Shown here in pieces: positions 51,820 through 61,358 of a DNA stretch of 64,000 nt. Source of the DNA: an uncultured Eubacterium sp. GTDB lineage: Bacteria > Bacillota > Clostridia > Lachnospirales > Lachnospiraceae. Position 1 is the stretch's first letter. Each line of letters starts with the position of its first letter. Where the stretch lies: assembly GCA_900552795.1 (NCBI GenBank), contig USBB01000009.1, positions 1 through 64,000 on the forward strand. The letters are read 5' to 3'. The position numbers and the translations under genes were made by a program. The notes under the pieces are model-generated. The model worked only from the letters and a program-made list of their open reading frames with translations, searched no databases and was not told where the DNA came from.

Positions 51820-51881
51820 GGTTTTTTTGCATTTTTAGACATTTTTCACCAATAATTTTAATATTTCCTATAAAAAAATAA

Positions 51882-51917
51882 CCGCCAAAAGTCAGATTTT
51901 CCTCCAACCTTCGGCGG
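51882..51917 (-). terminator. Terminator after codY
   Basis: CCGCCGAAGGT pairs with ACTTTTGGCGG (11 bp, two G-U) on the minus strand and is followed by TTATTTTTTTATAG. It lies 31 bases after the codY stop and separates codY from the fla/che promoter. Confidence 0.88.
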
Positions 51918-51947
51918 CCACTTTATTATACGATTTCTGTAATCCGT

Positions 51948-52715
51948 TTAATTATATTTTTCAATTTCTTCAAAAACAGAATCATTAATAACTTTAATAT
52001 AAGTTCCTTTCATTCCTGACGAACGTGACTCTATAACTCCGGCGCTTTCAAACTTTCTCAGTGCATTAACTATAACTGATCTTGTTATTCCGACTCTGTC
52101 CGCAATTTTACTTGCAACAAGAATACCTTCCATGCCATCAAGCTCCTTAAAAATATGTCTGATTGCCTCAAGCTCTGATGATGATAATGTACTTATAGCC
52201 GATTTTACAATCTGCTGCTTTCTTATAATTTCAGCATTTTCCTCATTAACCGAACGCATCATTTCAAGTCCGACCACGGAAGCTGCATACTCACAAAGAA
52301 TTATGTCATCAATCTCATAAGAATTGTCACTCTTGTACATAAATAAAGTACCGAGTCTCTTACCTGCAATCTCCACAGGAGCCAAAAGTGCCTGGAATTT
52401 TTTAACATTATCAACTGCAAATCCAAGCGTAGCAAGATTGACATTTTCTTTTGTAGATAATACACTCAGCAGTCTTTCATTAAGCATATCATCCACAAAA
52501 CCACCGACTTTATCGTATATCAATTCATCAATAACATCTACATTTTTATAAAAGCCTGTTCCTAAAACCTTACCCTTCTTGCTTATGACAAGAATATTTG
52601 ATTCAAGTATTCCGCTTAAAACATCACACATATCGTTAAACTCAACCCTATGTGATTGATTGTTATGCAGCAGCTTATTTATTTTTCTTGTTTTATCCAG
52701 CAACTGAACGCTCAT
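51948..52715 (-). CDS. codY: GTP- and branched-chain-amino-acid-sensing global repressor CodY
   Basis: 255 residues. The N-terminal GAF domain (about 1-155) binds isoleucine/valine, and the C-terminal winged helix has ASKIADRVGITRSVIVNALRKFESAGVIESRSSGMKGTYIKV (parts). CodY represses nutrient-limitation genes and, in Bacillus, the fla/che promoter, which lies next to it here. ATG 52715 follows GGAGG; the longer frame to 52736 is rejected. Preceded by a sigma-A promoter. Confidence 0.97.
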   Translation of the reverse strand: MSVQLLDKTRKINKLLHNNQSHRVEFNDMCDVLSGILESNILVISKKGKVLGTGFYKNVDVIDELIYDKVGGFVDDMLNERLLSVLSTKENVNLATLGFAVDNVKKFQALLAPVEIAGKRLGTLFMYKSDNSYEIDDIILCEYAASVVGLEMMRSVNEENAEIIRKQQIVKSAISTLSSSELEAIRHIFKELDGMEGILVASKIADRVGITRSVIVNALRKFESAGVIESRSSGMKGTYIKVINDSVFEEIEKYN

Positions 52716-52768
52716 ACTATACCTCCATATTCCCAAAAGTACACTGACTTTTTACCAATCTATGAAGA

Positions 52769-52797
52769 ATATTAACACATTTTTTTGAAATTTACAA
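52769..52797 (-). promoter_or_regulatory. Promoter for codY
   Basis: TTGTAA (52792-52797), 17 bases and TAATAT (52769-52774) on the minus strand, about 50 bases before the codY start, in the 130-base gap after topA. Confidence 0.5.
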
Positions 52798-52845
52798 TAT
52801 TTTTCGTGCAATTTCTTACTTTGTGCATCATTTATTCTGTCAAAT

Positions 52846-54906
52846 CTATTTATCTTCAACGTAACCACAGCTGCTTTCGGCACAAACCAATTTACTGCCC
52901 TTCTCAACCATATAACTGCCGCACTTAGGACATTTTTTAGATGATGGCTTCTGCCAGCTCATAAAATCACACTCAGGATTATTTTCACATCCATAATATC
53001 TTCTGCCCTTTTTAGTCATTCTGTACACGACTTCTTTACCGCATTTCGGACATGCAACTCCGACTTTTTCAAAATATGGCTTTGTGTTGCGGCATTCAGG
53101 AAATCCCGGACATCCGAGGAATTTACCATGCGGCCCGTATTTGATAACCATATTTCGTCCACACTGCTCACATACAACATCTGTGACCTCGTCTTCTATT
53201 TTAATATTTTCAAGTTCCTTTTCTGCCGCCTTTACAGCTTCATCCAAATCCGGATAAAAGTTTCTGACAATTTCTTTCCATGCTACCTCTCCATCTTCAA
53301 CTCCATCAAGAAGAGATTCCATATTTGCAGTAAAATTCACATCTATAATCGTAGGAAATGCTTTCTTCATAAGATTATTTACCGCATCTCCCAGTTCTGT
53401 AACATACAGATTTTTATTTTCCTTTGAAACATAATGCCTTGCTATTATTGTAGTTATTGTGGGTGCATAAGTACTCGGTCTTCCAATTCCCAACTCCTCA
53501 AGAGTTCTTACAAGAGTTGCTTCGGTATAATGTGCAGGTGCCTGTGTAAAGTGCTGTATGCCCTCTATATTCTCAAGTGAAAGCTCAGAGTTTTCATCAA
53601 TCCCTTTCATAAGATTGTTCGAAGTATTTTCTTCATCCGGTTCCTTATATACAGACATAAAACCGTCAAATTTAAGCTTCGAAGCTGATACATTAAATCT
53701 GTATTTTCCTGCCGCAATCTTAACCGATTTTGTCTCATACACAGCCTGACTCATCTGGCTTGCTGTAAATCTTTTCCATATAAGCTGATATAATCTGAAC
53801 AAATCTCTTGAAAGCGAATCCTTTACCATAACAGGAGAAAGAGATATATCTGTCGGTCTTATAGCTTCATGAGCATCCTGTATATTCTTCCCCTCTTTTC
53901 CTTTTCTTAAAGAACTGCCCAAATACTTCACTCCGTAATTAGCCTCTATATATTCGTCAGCCATCTTCTCCGCTTCCTCAGCAACTCTGGTTGAGTCAGT
54001 ACGAAGATATGTTATAAGACCTATCGTCCCTTTGCCGGCTACATCAACACCCTCATAGAGCTGCTGTGCAAGTCTCATTGTCTTTTGTGTAGAAAAATTA
54101 AGCTGCTTTGCAGCTTCCTGCTGAAGTGTACTTGTAGTAAACGGAAGCGGCACTTTTTTTATCTTTTCACCGTTTTTAACTGATACCACACTAAATCCGG
54201 AATTTTTAACTTCTGAAATAATTTTGTCTTTTTGAGATTCATTCTTAATTTCTATCTTACCATTCTCATCACCGTAAAATCTCGCTGTTACAGGCTTCTT
54301 TTCACCTTTAACATTAAGCATCGCATCAATTGTCCAATATTCTTCAGGTATAAATGAATTAATTTCATCTTCCCTATCGCATATGATTCGCAAAGCTACA
54401 GACTGCACTCTGCCTGCACTAAGGCCTCTTTTTATCTTAGCCCATAAAACAGGACTTATCTTGTATCCTACTATCCTGTCAAGTACTCGTCTTGACTGCT
54501 GTGCGTCAACAAGATTTAAATCTATTTTTCGCGGCTGCTTAATTGAAGCTTTTACCGCATTTTTTGTAATTTCATTAAATGTTATTCTGATTATCTTTTT
54601 TTCAGGCACATTTAAAGCATGCGCAAGATGCCATGATATAGCTTCTCCCTCACGGTCGGGGTCGGTTGCCAGATAAACTTTATCAGCCTTTTTTGCTTCT
54701 TTTCTAAGTGCTGCAAGAATATCACCCTTTCCTCTTATCGTTATATACTTAGGTTCAAAATCATTTTCTATATCTATACCCATCTGGCTTTTTGGTAAAT
54801 CTCTTACATGCCCCTGCGAAGCCATAACCTCGTAATTCGCTCCAAGAAATTTTTTTATAGTTTTAACTTTCGCCGGTGACTCGACTATTACCAAATACTT
54901 TGCCAT
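52846..54906 (-). CDS. topA: DNA topoisomerase I (type IA)
   Basis: 686 residues. The N-terminal TOPRIM domain has LVIVESPAKVKTIKKFL and DPDREGEAISWHL. The catalytic Tyr is in GLITYLRTDSTRV. The C-terminal tail has three Cys4 zinc ribbons: CEQCGRNM/CPGFPEC, CPKCGKEV/CENNPEC and CPKCGSYM/CAESSC. It relaxes negative supercoils. It follows dprA by 17 bases, the normal Firmicutes order, and is followed by codY rather than trmFO. Confidence 0.98.
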   Translation of the reverse strand: MAKYLVIVESPAKVKTIKKFLGANYEVMASQGHVRDLPKSQMGIDIENDFEPKYITIRGKGDILAALRKEAKKADKVYLATDPDREGEAISWHLAHALNVPEKKIIRITFNEITKNAVKASIKQPRKIDLNLVDAQQSRRVLDRIVGYKISPVLWAKIKRGLSAGRVQSVALRIICDREDEINSFIPEEYWTIDAMLNVKGEKKPVTARFYGDENGKIEIKNESQKDKIISEVKNSGFSVVSVKNGEKIKKVPLPFTTSTLQQEAAKQLNFSTQKTMRLAQQLYEGVDVAGKGTIGLITYLRTDSTRVAEEAEKMADEYIEANYGVKYLGSSLRKGKEGKNIQDAHEAIRPTDISLSPVMVKDSLSRDLFRLYQLIWKRFTASQMSQAVYETKSVKIAAGKYRFNVSASKLKFDGFMSVYKEPDEENTSNNLMKGIDENSELSLENIEGIQHFTQAPAHYTEATLVRTLEELGIGRPSTYAPTITTIIARHYVSKENKNLYVTELGDAVNNLMKKAFPTIIDVNFTANMESLLDGVEDGEVAWKEIVRNFYPDLDEAVKAAEKELENIKIEDEVTDVVCEQCGRNMVIKYGPHGKFLGCPGFPECRNTKPYFEKVGVACPKCGKEVVYRMTKKGRRYYGCENNPECDFMSWQKPSSKKCPKCGSYMVEKGSKLVCAESSCGYVEDK

Positions 54907-54923
54907 TATTAATTCCTCCCAAT

Positions 54924-56033
54924 CTATAAATGAAGCTTTGCATAACAGTTTTTGGACATTTCACTTATCTTTCCCTCTATCTGTAAATGCAAAATTGCTT
55001 CGCTGACAACTGATACATCAAGTTTTGTCTCTTCCAATACCTCATCAAGGCTTTTTGGAGATAAACCGAGACAACTATACACTATATCTTTTTGACTTGC
55101 AAGCAGATTTATATCAGATATATTTTCACACTGCGTTTTAAATGTGTTTTGTGTATGATAATTTGGCGAATTAAACAAATTAATATCAAATATATCATCT
55201 GCACACGTTAAGAGCTGCGCGCCATCCTTAATAAGCTTATTGCAGCCCTCACTCAATACATCTCCCATTCTCCCGGGAACAGCAAACACATCTCTTCCCT
55301 GCTCAAGTGCACAATCAGCTGTAATCAGTGAACCGCTTTTCTTTTTTGCCTCCACAATAATCACTGCATCTGCCAGCCCGCTTATTATTCTGTTTCTCTT
55401 TGGGAAATGATACGCCAGAGCAGGCGTATGTATAGGATATTCTGAAATCAATGCTCCGCTTTGCGCAATCCTTTTATACAGAGTCATATTAAATTTAGGA
55501 TAACACACATCAACACCGCACCCCATAACAGCACACGTATATCCCTCCCTGTCAAGGCTTCCTTTGTGTGCCGATGCATCAATTCCCATTGCTAGTCCGC
55601 TGATAACCTGAACTCCTCTTGCTGACAATTCTGATGCCAAATTATAAGCAGCCACCTTACCATACTGTGAACATTCCCTTGCTCCGACTATGGCAACACT
55701 TAATTTATCATCTGCAGGCAAACTGCCTATAACATACAATGCCGCAGGCGGATCGTATATACTTTTAAGTCTTTGAGGATAATCTTTATGCTTAATATGT
55801 ACAAATGATACGCCGCTATCCTTCATTCTTAAAAAATCTTCATAAATTTTTGTGACACATTTATCAGTCAGATATTTTTCATCACGCTCTGTAAGACCTG
55901 ACACACTACCCGGCTTAAAACTTTTAAAAACATAAACGGCATCACCGTATTTTTCAAGTATACGTCTTATTTTAAAAATATCAGTATTCTTTTCACTGCA
56001 CAGCCAGTACCAGTAAAAATCATCTTCCCACAT
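54924..56033 (-). CDS. dprA: DNA-processing protein DprA (Smf)
   Basis: 369 residues. It protects incoming single-stranded DNA and loads RecA during transformation. The Rossmann core has SVAIVGARECSQYGKVAAYNLASEL, GLAMGIDASAHKGSL and EYPIHTPALAYHFPKRNRIISGLADAVIIVEA (parts), and a C-terminal winged-helix-like DML1-type domain follows. The longest frame starts at 56072 inside comM; ATG 56033, just after the comM stop, is preferred. Confidence 0.95.
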   Translation of the reverse strand: MWEDDFYWYWLCSEKNTDIFKIRRILEKYGDAVYVFKSFKPGSVSGLTERDEKYLTDKCVTKIYEDFLRMKDSGVSFVHIKHKDYPQRLKSIYDPPAALYVIGSLPADDKLSVAIVGARECSQYGKVAAYNLASELSARGVQVISGLAMGIDASAHKGSLDREGYTCAVMGCGVDVCYPKFNMTLYKRIAQSGALISEYPIHTPALAYHFPKRNRIISGLADAVIIVEAKKKSGSLITADCALEQGRDVFAVPGRMGDVLSEGCNKLIKDGAQLLTCADDIFDINLFNSPNYHTQNTFKTQCENISDINLLASQKDIVYSCLGLSPKSLDEVLEETKLDVSVVSEAILHLQIEGKISEMSKNCYAKLHL

Positions 56034-56034
56034 A

Positions 56035-57612
56035 TCATTTCCCGACATAGCTTCTATACGAAACCGCTTCACTCAAATGATGAACCGATATTCTCTCCTC
56101 TCCATCTAAATCAGCTATGGTTCTGGCTGTCTTTAATATCTTATTGTATCCTCTTGCCGTTAACAAAAGCGCGTTATAAACGCGTTCCATAAATTTCTTC
56201 TGCTCTGACCCTAGTCCGCAGAATTTATGTATCTGCTGCGGAGTCATAAATGAGTTAAACTTAATACTGCTTTTTTCAAATCTCTCAAGCTGAAGTTCTC
56301 TTGCCATGGTAATTTTTTTTAACATATTTTCAGATGAATATTCTTTATCGGATTGTTCCTGCTGCATATCACTGAAACGCAGCTTATCAACAGCGACGCT
56401 TATGTCAAATCTGTCCCACATTGGCTGACTTATCTTTCCGAGGTATTTTTTAACTTCATATTCACTGCAGCTGCACCTCTTCCTGTCAGGATAATATCCG
56501 CATTTACACGGGTTCATAGCCGCCACAAGCATAAAATCCGATGGGTAAATATATTCTCCAGACATCCTTACAATTCGTATAACTTTGTCCTCTATAGGCT
56601 GACGCAAAGATTCAAGCATCTTTTCCTGAAAACACGTAAGCTCATCCAAAAATAAAACTCCCTTTGACGCGAGTGTCACCTCCCCAGGCTCAGGTACCCT
56701 GCCGCCTCCAAGAAATGCCGACTGCGTAATGCTGTAGTGCGGACTTCTGAACGGTCTGTTTTTAATAAGTTCACCTGTTTTTTCTAATTTACCCGCCACG
56801 CTGTATATCTTAGTAAGCTGCATGCTCTCCTCAAATGTAAGCTTTGGCATAATTGTAGGTATACGCTGAGCAAGCATTGTCTTTCCGCTGCCAGGCGGTC
56901 CTATATACATTATATTGTGCATGCCTGCTGCCGCAACAAGAGTTGCTCTTTTGGCGACAGTCTGTCCTCTGACATCCGAAAAATCAATACAGTTGTCCGA
57001 CACATCATATCTGACACTGCTATACTGCTCCTGTTTCAGAGTCCTTGTAGCACTTGCGCACCCTCCCTGCCTCAAACTTCTGACATCACAAGCCGGCTCA
57101 ATCCCATCATTTATATAAGCTGCAAGCTCAGATAAGCTCTTAACACCCTTTACGTCTATGCCCTTAACCAAAGAACCCTCTGAAAGATTTTCAGCAGGCA
57201 CAATACATAAATTAAAGCCTTTTTGCTTTGCAGCATCAACACTTGCCAAAACTCCTCTGACGCTGTTAACTTCTCCGTCAAGACTGAGTTCTCCTATTAT
57301 AACCATACTCTTAATGCTCTTATCATCAACTATGCCATTAGCTGCAAGTATTCCCAAAGCAATTGGCAAATCAAAACCTGTTCCTGACTTTCTTATATCC
57401 GCAGGAGAAATATTTACCACTATTCTTTGCGGCTTTAACTCAAAACCTGAATTTCTTATGGCGACTTTTACACGCTCTTTTGCCTCTTTTACCTGCGTCG
57501 TCAGATATCCGCTCATTTCAAAATAAGGAATCCCCATACCTGCGTCAATCTCTACATTAACCACAACTGCATCCAAACCTATGAGTGTGGTGCTAAAAAC
57601 CTCACTATACAT
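56035..57612 (-). CDS. comM: YifB/ComM family AAA+ ATPase (Mg-chelatase-like)
   Basis: 525 residues. An N-terminal Lon-protease-like fold (1-180) precedes the AAA+ domain with Walker A YIGPPGSGKTMLAQR, Walker B GVLFLDELTCF and a sensor NPCKCGYYPDRKRCSCSE, which includes a Cys-rich zinc insert. ComM is a branch-migration helicase in transformation. A sigma-A promoter lies about 40 bases upstream. Confidence 0.95.
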   Translation of the reverse strand: MYSEVFSTTLIGLDAVVVNVEIDAGMGIPYFEMSGYLTTQVKEAKERVKVAIRNSGFELKPQRIVVNISPADIRKSGTGFDLPIALGILAANGIVDDKSIKSMVIIGELSLDGEVNSVRGVLASVDAAKQKGFNLCIVPAENLSEGSLVKGIDVKGVKSLSELAAYINDGIEPACDVRSLRQGGCASATRTLKQEQYSSVRYDVSDNCIDFSDVRGQTVAKRATLVAAAGMHNIMYIGPPGSGKTMLAQRIPTIMPKLTFEESMQLTKIYSVAGKLEKTGELIKNRPFRSPHYSITQSAFLGGGRVPEPGEVTLASKGVLFLDELTCFQEKMLESLRQPIEDKVIRIVRMSGEYIYPSDFMLVAAMNPCKCGYYPDRKRCSCSEYEVKKYLGKISQPMWDRFDISVAVDKLRFSDMQQEQSDKEYSSENMLKKITMARELQLERFEKSSIKFNSFMTPQQIHKFCGLGSEQKKFMERVYNALLLTARGYNKILKTARTIADLDGEERISVHHLSEAVSYRSYVGK

Positions 57613-57649
57613 AAACTTTCTCCTAATAATACATCGTTTTAGTATAGTA

Positions 57650-57678
57650 AGTATAGCATTTGTATTTCATTTTGTAAA
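57650..57678 (-). promoter_or_regulatory. Sigma-A promoter for comM-dprA-topA
   Basis: TTTACA (57673-57678), 17 bases and TATACT (57650-57655) on the minus strand, each one mismatch from consensus, 37 bases before the comM ATG. A tandem TATACT lies 9 bases downstream. Confidence 0.75.
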
Positions 57679-57713
57679 TATTAAAAATCAAAAATATATA
57701 CGTACAAAATAAT

Positions 57714-57766
57714 CCTCACTATTGTTCAAGCACAAGTCGGCTCGATACCTTTTGACACCGTAATCT
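57714..57766 (-). repeat. Truncated second copy of the structured intergenic repeat
   Basis: On the minus strand these 53 bases match the left end of the element at 2561-2613 with about ten mismatches, sharing AGATTAC, GTGTCAAAAGGT, ACTTGTGCTTG and ATAGTG in the same order. It stops there; the central palindromes and the other end are absent. It lies in the gap between the unknown gene and comM. Confidence 0.7.
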
Positions 57767-57772
57767 TTATAA

Positions 57773-58879
57773 TTAATCCATAAGATTTACAATATTATAA
57801 TCTTTTTCTCTTCCTGTTATATATTTTTCATATATTTTCTCATAATCGGTACTGCACTCGTATCTGTCTTTTACATTATCAAAGGATATATTAAATTCTC
57901 CTTCGACATTTAAAAAACCTTGAGAATATTCAAATGCAAAATATACAATCTCTGTATCTTCTCCATTTGAAATTTCCGCACTGTATATCCAGATTAGATA
58001 ATTATCAGCTATATCTGCTGTATTTTCCTTTCGTTTAAGGAAATATTGTCCATTTAAGAGGATATTTTGTGCTGTCTCATCATTTAATGTATACAGATAA
58101 TCCTTGTCACCTGTCGCCTTGTACAGCATTCTGAATGTTTTGTCTGTTGTCTGTGAATTAATTGCGGCGATATTCTGTTCATTTATATTTTTAATAATAT
58201 CTTCGTCAAGCTGCGCTGTGTCTTCAATATACGAGCTAAGCCCGTCCGCCTTATACTTCATTGTCTCCGTTTCAGCGATAAATCCGTTTCTGGCAAGCTC
58301 CGTTAAATCTGTATCGCATTTAAGAGTAATTTCATCTCCTGTAACAATATCTACATTCTTGCTTGCAGAAAAAGTAAGACTGCCAAGGTAGTCATTTTCC
58401 CAGTTATTATTTACCATAACATAGGCATCAGGACTTATTCCTGCAAAAACCACCTCTATATTATCAAAAATATTTATTTTTTCCCCGTCACCTATTCCCG
58501 ATGCCCTAAGCGTATATGAATCGTTTACTTTAATCCCTGCAGCCTCTGCTATTTCCTCGTCACAGCTTACATTAACAAATATCTTGTCTCCGTTTGAAAT
58601 ATCAATATTTTCCACATTTGCCAAAATATTATCAACAAGCTTTTTATACAGTTCAAGCTTTTGTTCATCCTTTTCATTTCCTGCTATTTCTTTATACATC
58701 TTTTCCCTGTCAACAGTACACTCTGCACTTGCATACCCGTCAGCACCGATATAATTAATGGTTATATAATCCGAAACATCAAAATGCTTTTTACTAAAAA
58801 TCCCGACTAAGAGCAGGCATACGAAACATATACCTACACTATAAAGTATCAATGAATCTTTACGTTTATTTATCTTCAT
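57773..58879 (-). CDS. Membrane-anchored extracytoplasmic protein of unknown function
   Basis: 368 residues: basic N-terminus, one membrane helix (about 10-29) and a large acidic outer domain. It has several possible beta-sandwich repeats: DYITINYIGADGYASAECTVD in the first half and DIVTGDEITLKCDTDLTELAR later. The tail is acidic and Tyr-rich. No catalytic motif, LPXTG or lipobox is seen. It begins 37 bases after the pepP stop and is probably the last gene of that operon. I do not recognise the family. Confidence 0.75.
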   Translation of the reverse strand: MKINKRKDSLILYSVGICFVCLLLVGIFSKKHFDVSDYITINYIGADGYASAECTVDREKMYKEIAGNEKDEQKLELYKKLVDNILANVENIDISNGDKIFVNVSCDEEIAEAAGIKVNDSYTLRASGIGDGEKINIFDNIEVVFAGISPDAYVMVNNNWENDYLGSLTFSASKNVDIVTGDEITLKCDTDLTELARNGFIAETETMKYKADGLSSYIEDTAQLDEDIIKNINEQNIAAINSQTTDKTFRMLYKATGDKDYLYTLNDETAQNILLNGQYFLKRKENTADIADNYLIWIYSAEISNGEDTEIVYFAFEYSQGFLNVEGEFNISFDNVKDRYECSTDYEKIYEKYITGREKDYNIVNLMD

Positions 58880-58916
58880 AATTATGTTCTTTCCTTCACT
58901 AAATTAATTGATAAGA

Positions 58917-60710
58917 TTAGATTTTGTGTGTCGCTTCTGTAAGCAGCTTTAATTCATTATCATCCATGTAACCAGCCAGACTGTTGTAAACCCATTCGTG
59001 ATAATCATTCAGCCTCCGCCTGTCATTATCATCAAGCAGTGACTTATCGACAAGTTCCAAATCTATAGGAACACATGTAAGCATATCAAATTTCAAAAAC
59101 TCTCCATACTCATTTTCATAATCATGAACACATAGAATTTCATTTTCTATTCTTATGCCATACTTTCCGTCAATATACACTCCTGGTTCGTCTGATGTTA
59201 CCATTCCTGGCTCAAGAACAGCCCATTCAGCTGATGCACTGTTGTATTTCCACCTAAAAGCATTCGGTGCCTCATGGACATTTAACAGATACCCCACGCC
59301 ATGACCTGTTCCGCATCTGTAGTCAATTCCTTCATTCCACAAAGGAGCTCTTGCAAGTATGTCAAGACTGTATCCGCTGCAGCCTCTTAAAAACTTCGCA
59401 GATGCCAGTGAAAGCATACCTTTAAGTGTCAATGTAAAATGTCTTTTCATCTCATCGGTAACTTCTCCCAATGCAAACGTTCTTGTAACATCTGTCGTTC
59501 CTCTAAGATATTGTCCGCCTGAATCCACAAGCAGCATTCCGTACGGTTTAAGTATTGCCGCTGTCTCATCCTCGGCATGATAATGCATCATTGCTGCATT
59601 CTCGCCATATGCGCTTATTGTATCAAAACTTAAATCTATATAATCTTTTATATTACTTCTTAATTTATCAAGATAACTTGCTGCATCCGCCTCTGTAATG
59701 TTTTTTCCGCTCTTTACAGCCTGTTTTAACCAGAAAGAAAACTTTGTGACAGCCGCTCCGTCGTCAATATGAACCTCTTTAAGATTTTTTATTTCAGAAG
59801 AATTTTTAACTGCTTTCATCAAAACAGAAGGATTTTCGGCTTCAATAATCTGAACGCCTCTGTCACTGCCCTCCTCCAAAAGCTTATACAGATTATAGTT
59901 AAGCCTTTTTTTATCAGCCAGCACTTTTTCATTCCTGATTTCTGCTATATCATCATATATGCTCTCATACGGTTTTATAATCACGTTGTTATCATTAAAT
60001 TCCTGCTTGATTTCCTCATCAAACCTGCACTCATCCGTATAAAGCACAACTTCATTTTCTGTTATATACAAATATGACATTATTACCGGATTGCACTTAA
60101 CATCACTTCCGCGTATGTTCATAAGCCAACAGATATCATCAAGCGCAGCTATAATATGGGCTGTCGCATTCTTTTCACTTACACGCTTTCTTAATTCCTC
60201 TATTTTTTCCCACCTTGTTTGTCCTACAGTCAAATCATATGCACTGCTCATAGGAAAATCAGGTCTGTCTTTCCATATTTTCCCGACAGGGTTAAAATTA
60301 TAATTAATATGACTTTTCTTTTTTAAGGCAATTTTTTCAAGCGCAGCTCCCTGATCTGACGAGACACATCTTCCGTCAAATCCAATGATACCGCAATCCT
60401 CAAGCATTTCTTCACAGTACTGTGAAAGAGTCGGAACTCCTTTACAGCCGCTTTTCATAAGCTTTATACCGGTACCACAAAGCTGTTTTTCTGCCTGCAC
60501 AAAATATCTTCCATCAGTAAAAAGCGCAGCTTCACCGGCAGTTATAACAAGAGTTCCGGCAGAGCCTGTAAACCCTGATAAAAACTGTCTCTGTGCAAAA
60601 TAATCTCCCGCATATTCCGACATATGATAATCATCCGTAAACACAACGTATATATCAACCTTCTGTATTTTCATCATTTCTCTGACTGTTTCTATTCTTT
60701 TTCTTATCAA
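58917..60710 (-). CDS. pepP: Xaa-Pro aminopeptidase (M24B, long form)
   Basis: 597 residues in the three-domain long form. Two creatinase-like N-terminal domains (1-155, 160-310) are followed by the M24 catalytic fold. Its metal ligands lie in LLVDSGGQYLRGTTDVTRTF, GTGHGVGYLLNVHE and SDEPGVYIDGKYGIRIENE. It removes N-terminal residues before proline in the cytoplasm. It follows sigK by 12 bases. Confidence 0.95.
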   Translation of the reverse strand: MIRKRIETVREMMKIQKVDIYVVFTDDYHMSEYAGDYFAQRQFLSGFTGSAGTLVITAGEAALFTDGRYFVQAEKQLCGTGIKLMKSGCKGVPTLSQYCEEMLEDCGIIGFDGRCVSSDQGAALEKIALKKKSHINYNFNPVGKIWKDRPDFPMSSAYDLTVGQTRWEKIEELRKRVSEKNATAHIIAALDDICWLMNIRGSDVKCNPVIMSYLYITENEVVLYTDECRFDEEIKQEFNDNNVIIKPYESIYDDIAEIRNEKVLADKKRLNYNLYKLLEEGSDRGVQIIEAENPSVLMKAVKNSSEIKNLKEVHIDDGAAVTKFSFWLKQAVKSGKNITEADAASYLDKLRSNIKDYIDLSFDTISAYGENAAMMHYHAEDETAAILKPYGMLLVDSGGQYLRGTTDVTRTFALGEVTDEMKRHFTLTLKGMLSLASAKFLRGCSGYSLDILARAPLWNEGIDYRCGTGHGVGYLLNVHEAPNAFRWKYNSASAEWAVLEPGMVTSDEPGVYIDGKYGIRIENEILCVHDYENEYGEFLKFDMLTCVPIDLELVDKSLLDDNDRRRLNDYHEWVYNSLAGYMDDNELKLLTEATHKI

Positions 60711-60722
60711 TTTTATCCCACC

Positions 60723-61355
60723 TTATAATTTATTGTCGCGAAGCAGATTTTTAAGCTTACCAAGCGCTTTTTTCTCAATCCGACTTACATAACTTCTGCT
60801 TATCCCCAAAGTTTTTGCAAGCTCACTCTGTGTCATCTCATCGGATTCAAACAATCCATACCTTTTAATAATAATCATTTTTTCACGTTTTGTCAGCACC
60901 TTATCCATATTTTTCTTAAGACACTCGACTCTCTGCTTACGAATATGGGCCTCCACCACATCCTCAGTATCATCTCCTACTATTTCAATAATACTTATTT
61001 CATTGCCCTCTTTATCTGTTCCTATAGGTTCATATATTGATACTTCCCTTATTTTCTTCTTTTCAGACCTTAGCATCATAAGTATCTCATTATCAATACA
61101 TTTTGCTGCATACGTTGCAAATTTTATATTTTTATCCGGCTTAAAGGAATCAACCGCCTTTATAAGCCCTATAGTTCCCACTGAAATTAAATCATCGATA
61201 TCCCGCTCCTTGTCATTATATTTTTTCACCATATGCGCAACAAGACGCATATTTTTTTCAATCAATATATTCCTTTGGGACGCATCCCCCTCACAAAAGC
61301 GTCTAAGAATCTCTTTTTCTTCATCAGGCGAAAGTGGTTTTTCAAATGTTTTCAA
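60723..61355 (-). CDS. sigK: Sporulation-type sigma factor, sigma-K like, without pro-sequence
   Basis: 210 residues. Region 2 has RNILIEKNMRLVAHMVKKY, DIDDLISVGTIGLIKAVDSF and KFATYAAKCIDNEILM; DPIG-type YEPIGTDKEGNEIS and the region-4 HTH TQSELAKTLGISRSYVSRIEKKAL fit sigma-K best. The longest frame starts at ATG 61379, but TTG 61355 has GGGGTG eight bases upstream, giving MKTFEKPLSPDEEKE, which begins where mature Bacillus sigma-K begins. The ribosome binding site and the start codon lie in and just after the terminator stem at 61359-61408. Whether the organism sporulates cannot be told from this window. Confidence 0.85.
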   Translation of the reverse strand: MKTFEKPLSPDEEKEILRRFCEGDASQRNILIEKNMRLVAHMVKKYNDKERDIDDLISVGTIGLIKAVDSFKPDKNIKFATYAAKCIDNEILMMLRSEKKKIREVSIYEPIGTDKEGNEISIIEIVGDDTEDVVEAHIRKQRVECLKKNMDKVLTKREKMIIIKRYGLFESDEMTQSELAKTLGISRSYVSRIEKKALGKLKNLLRDNKL

Positions 61356-61358
61356 AAT

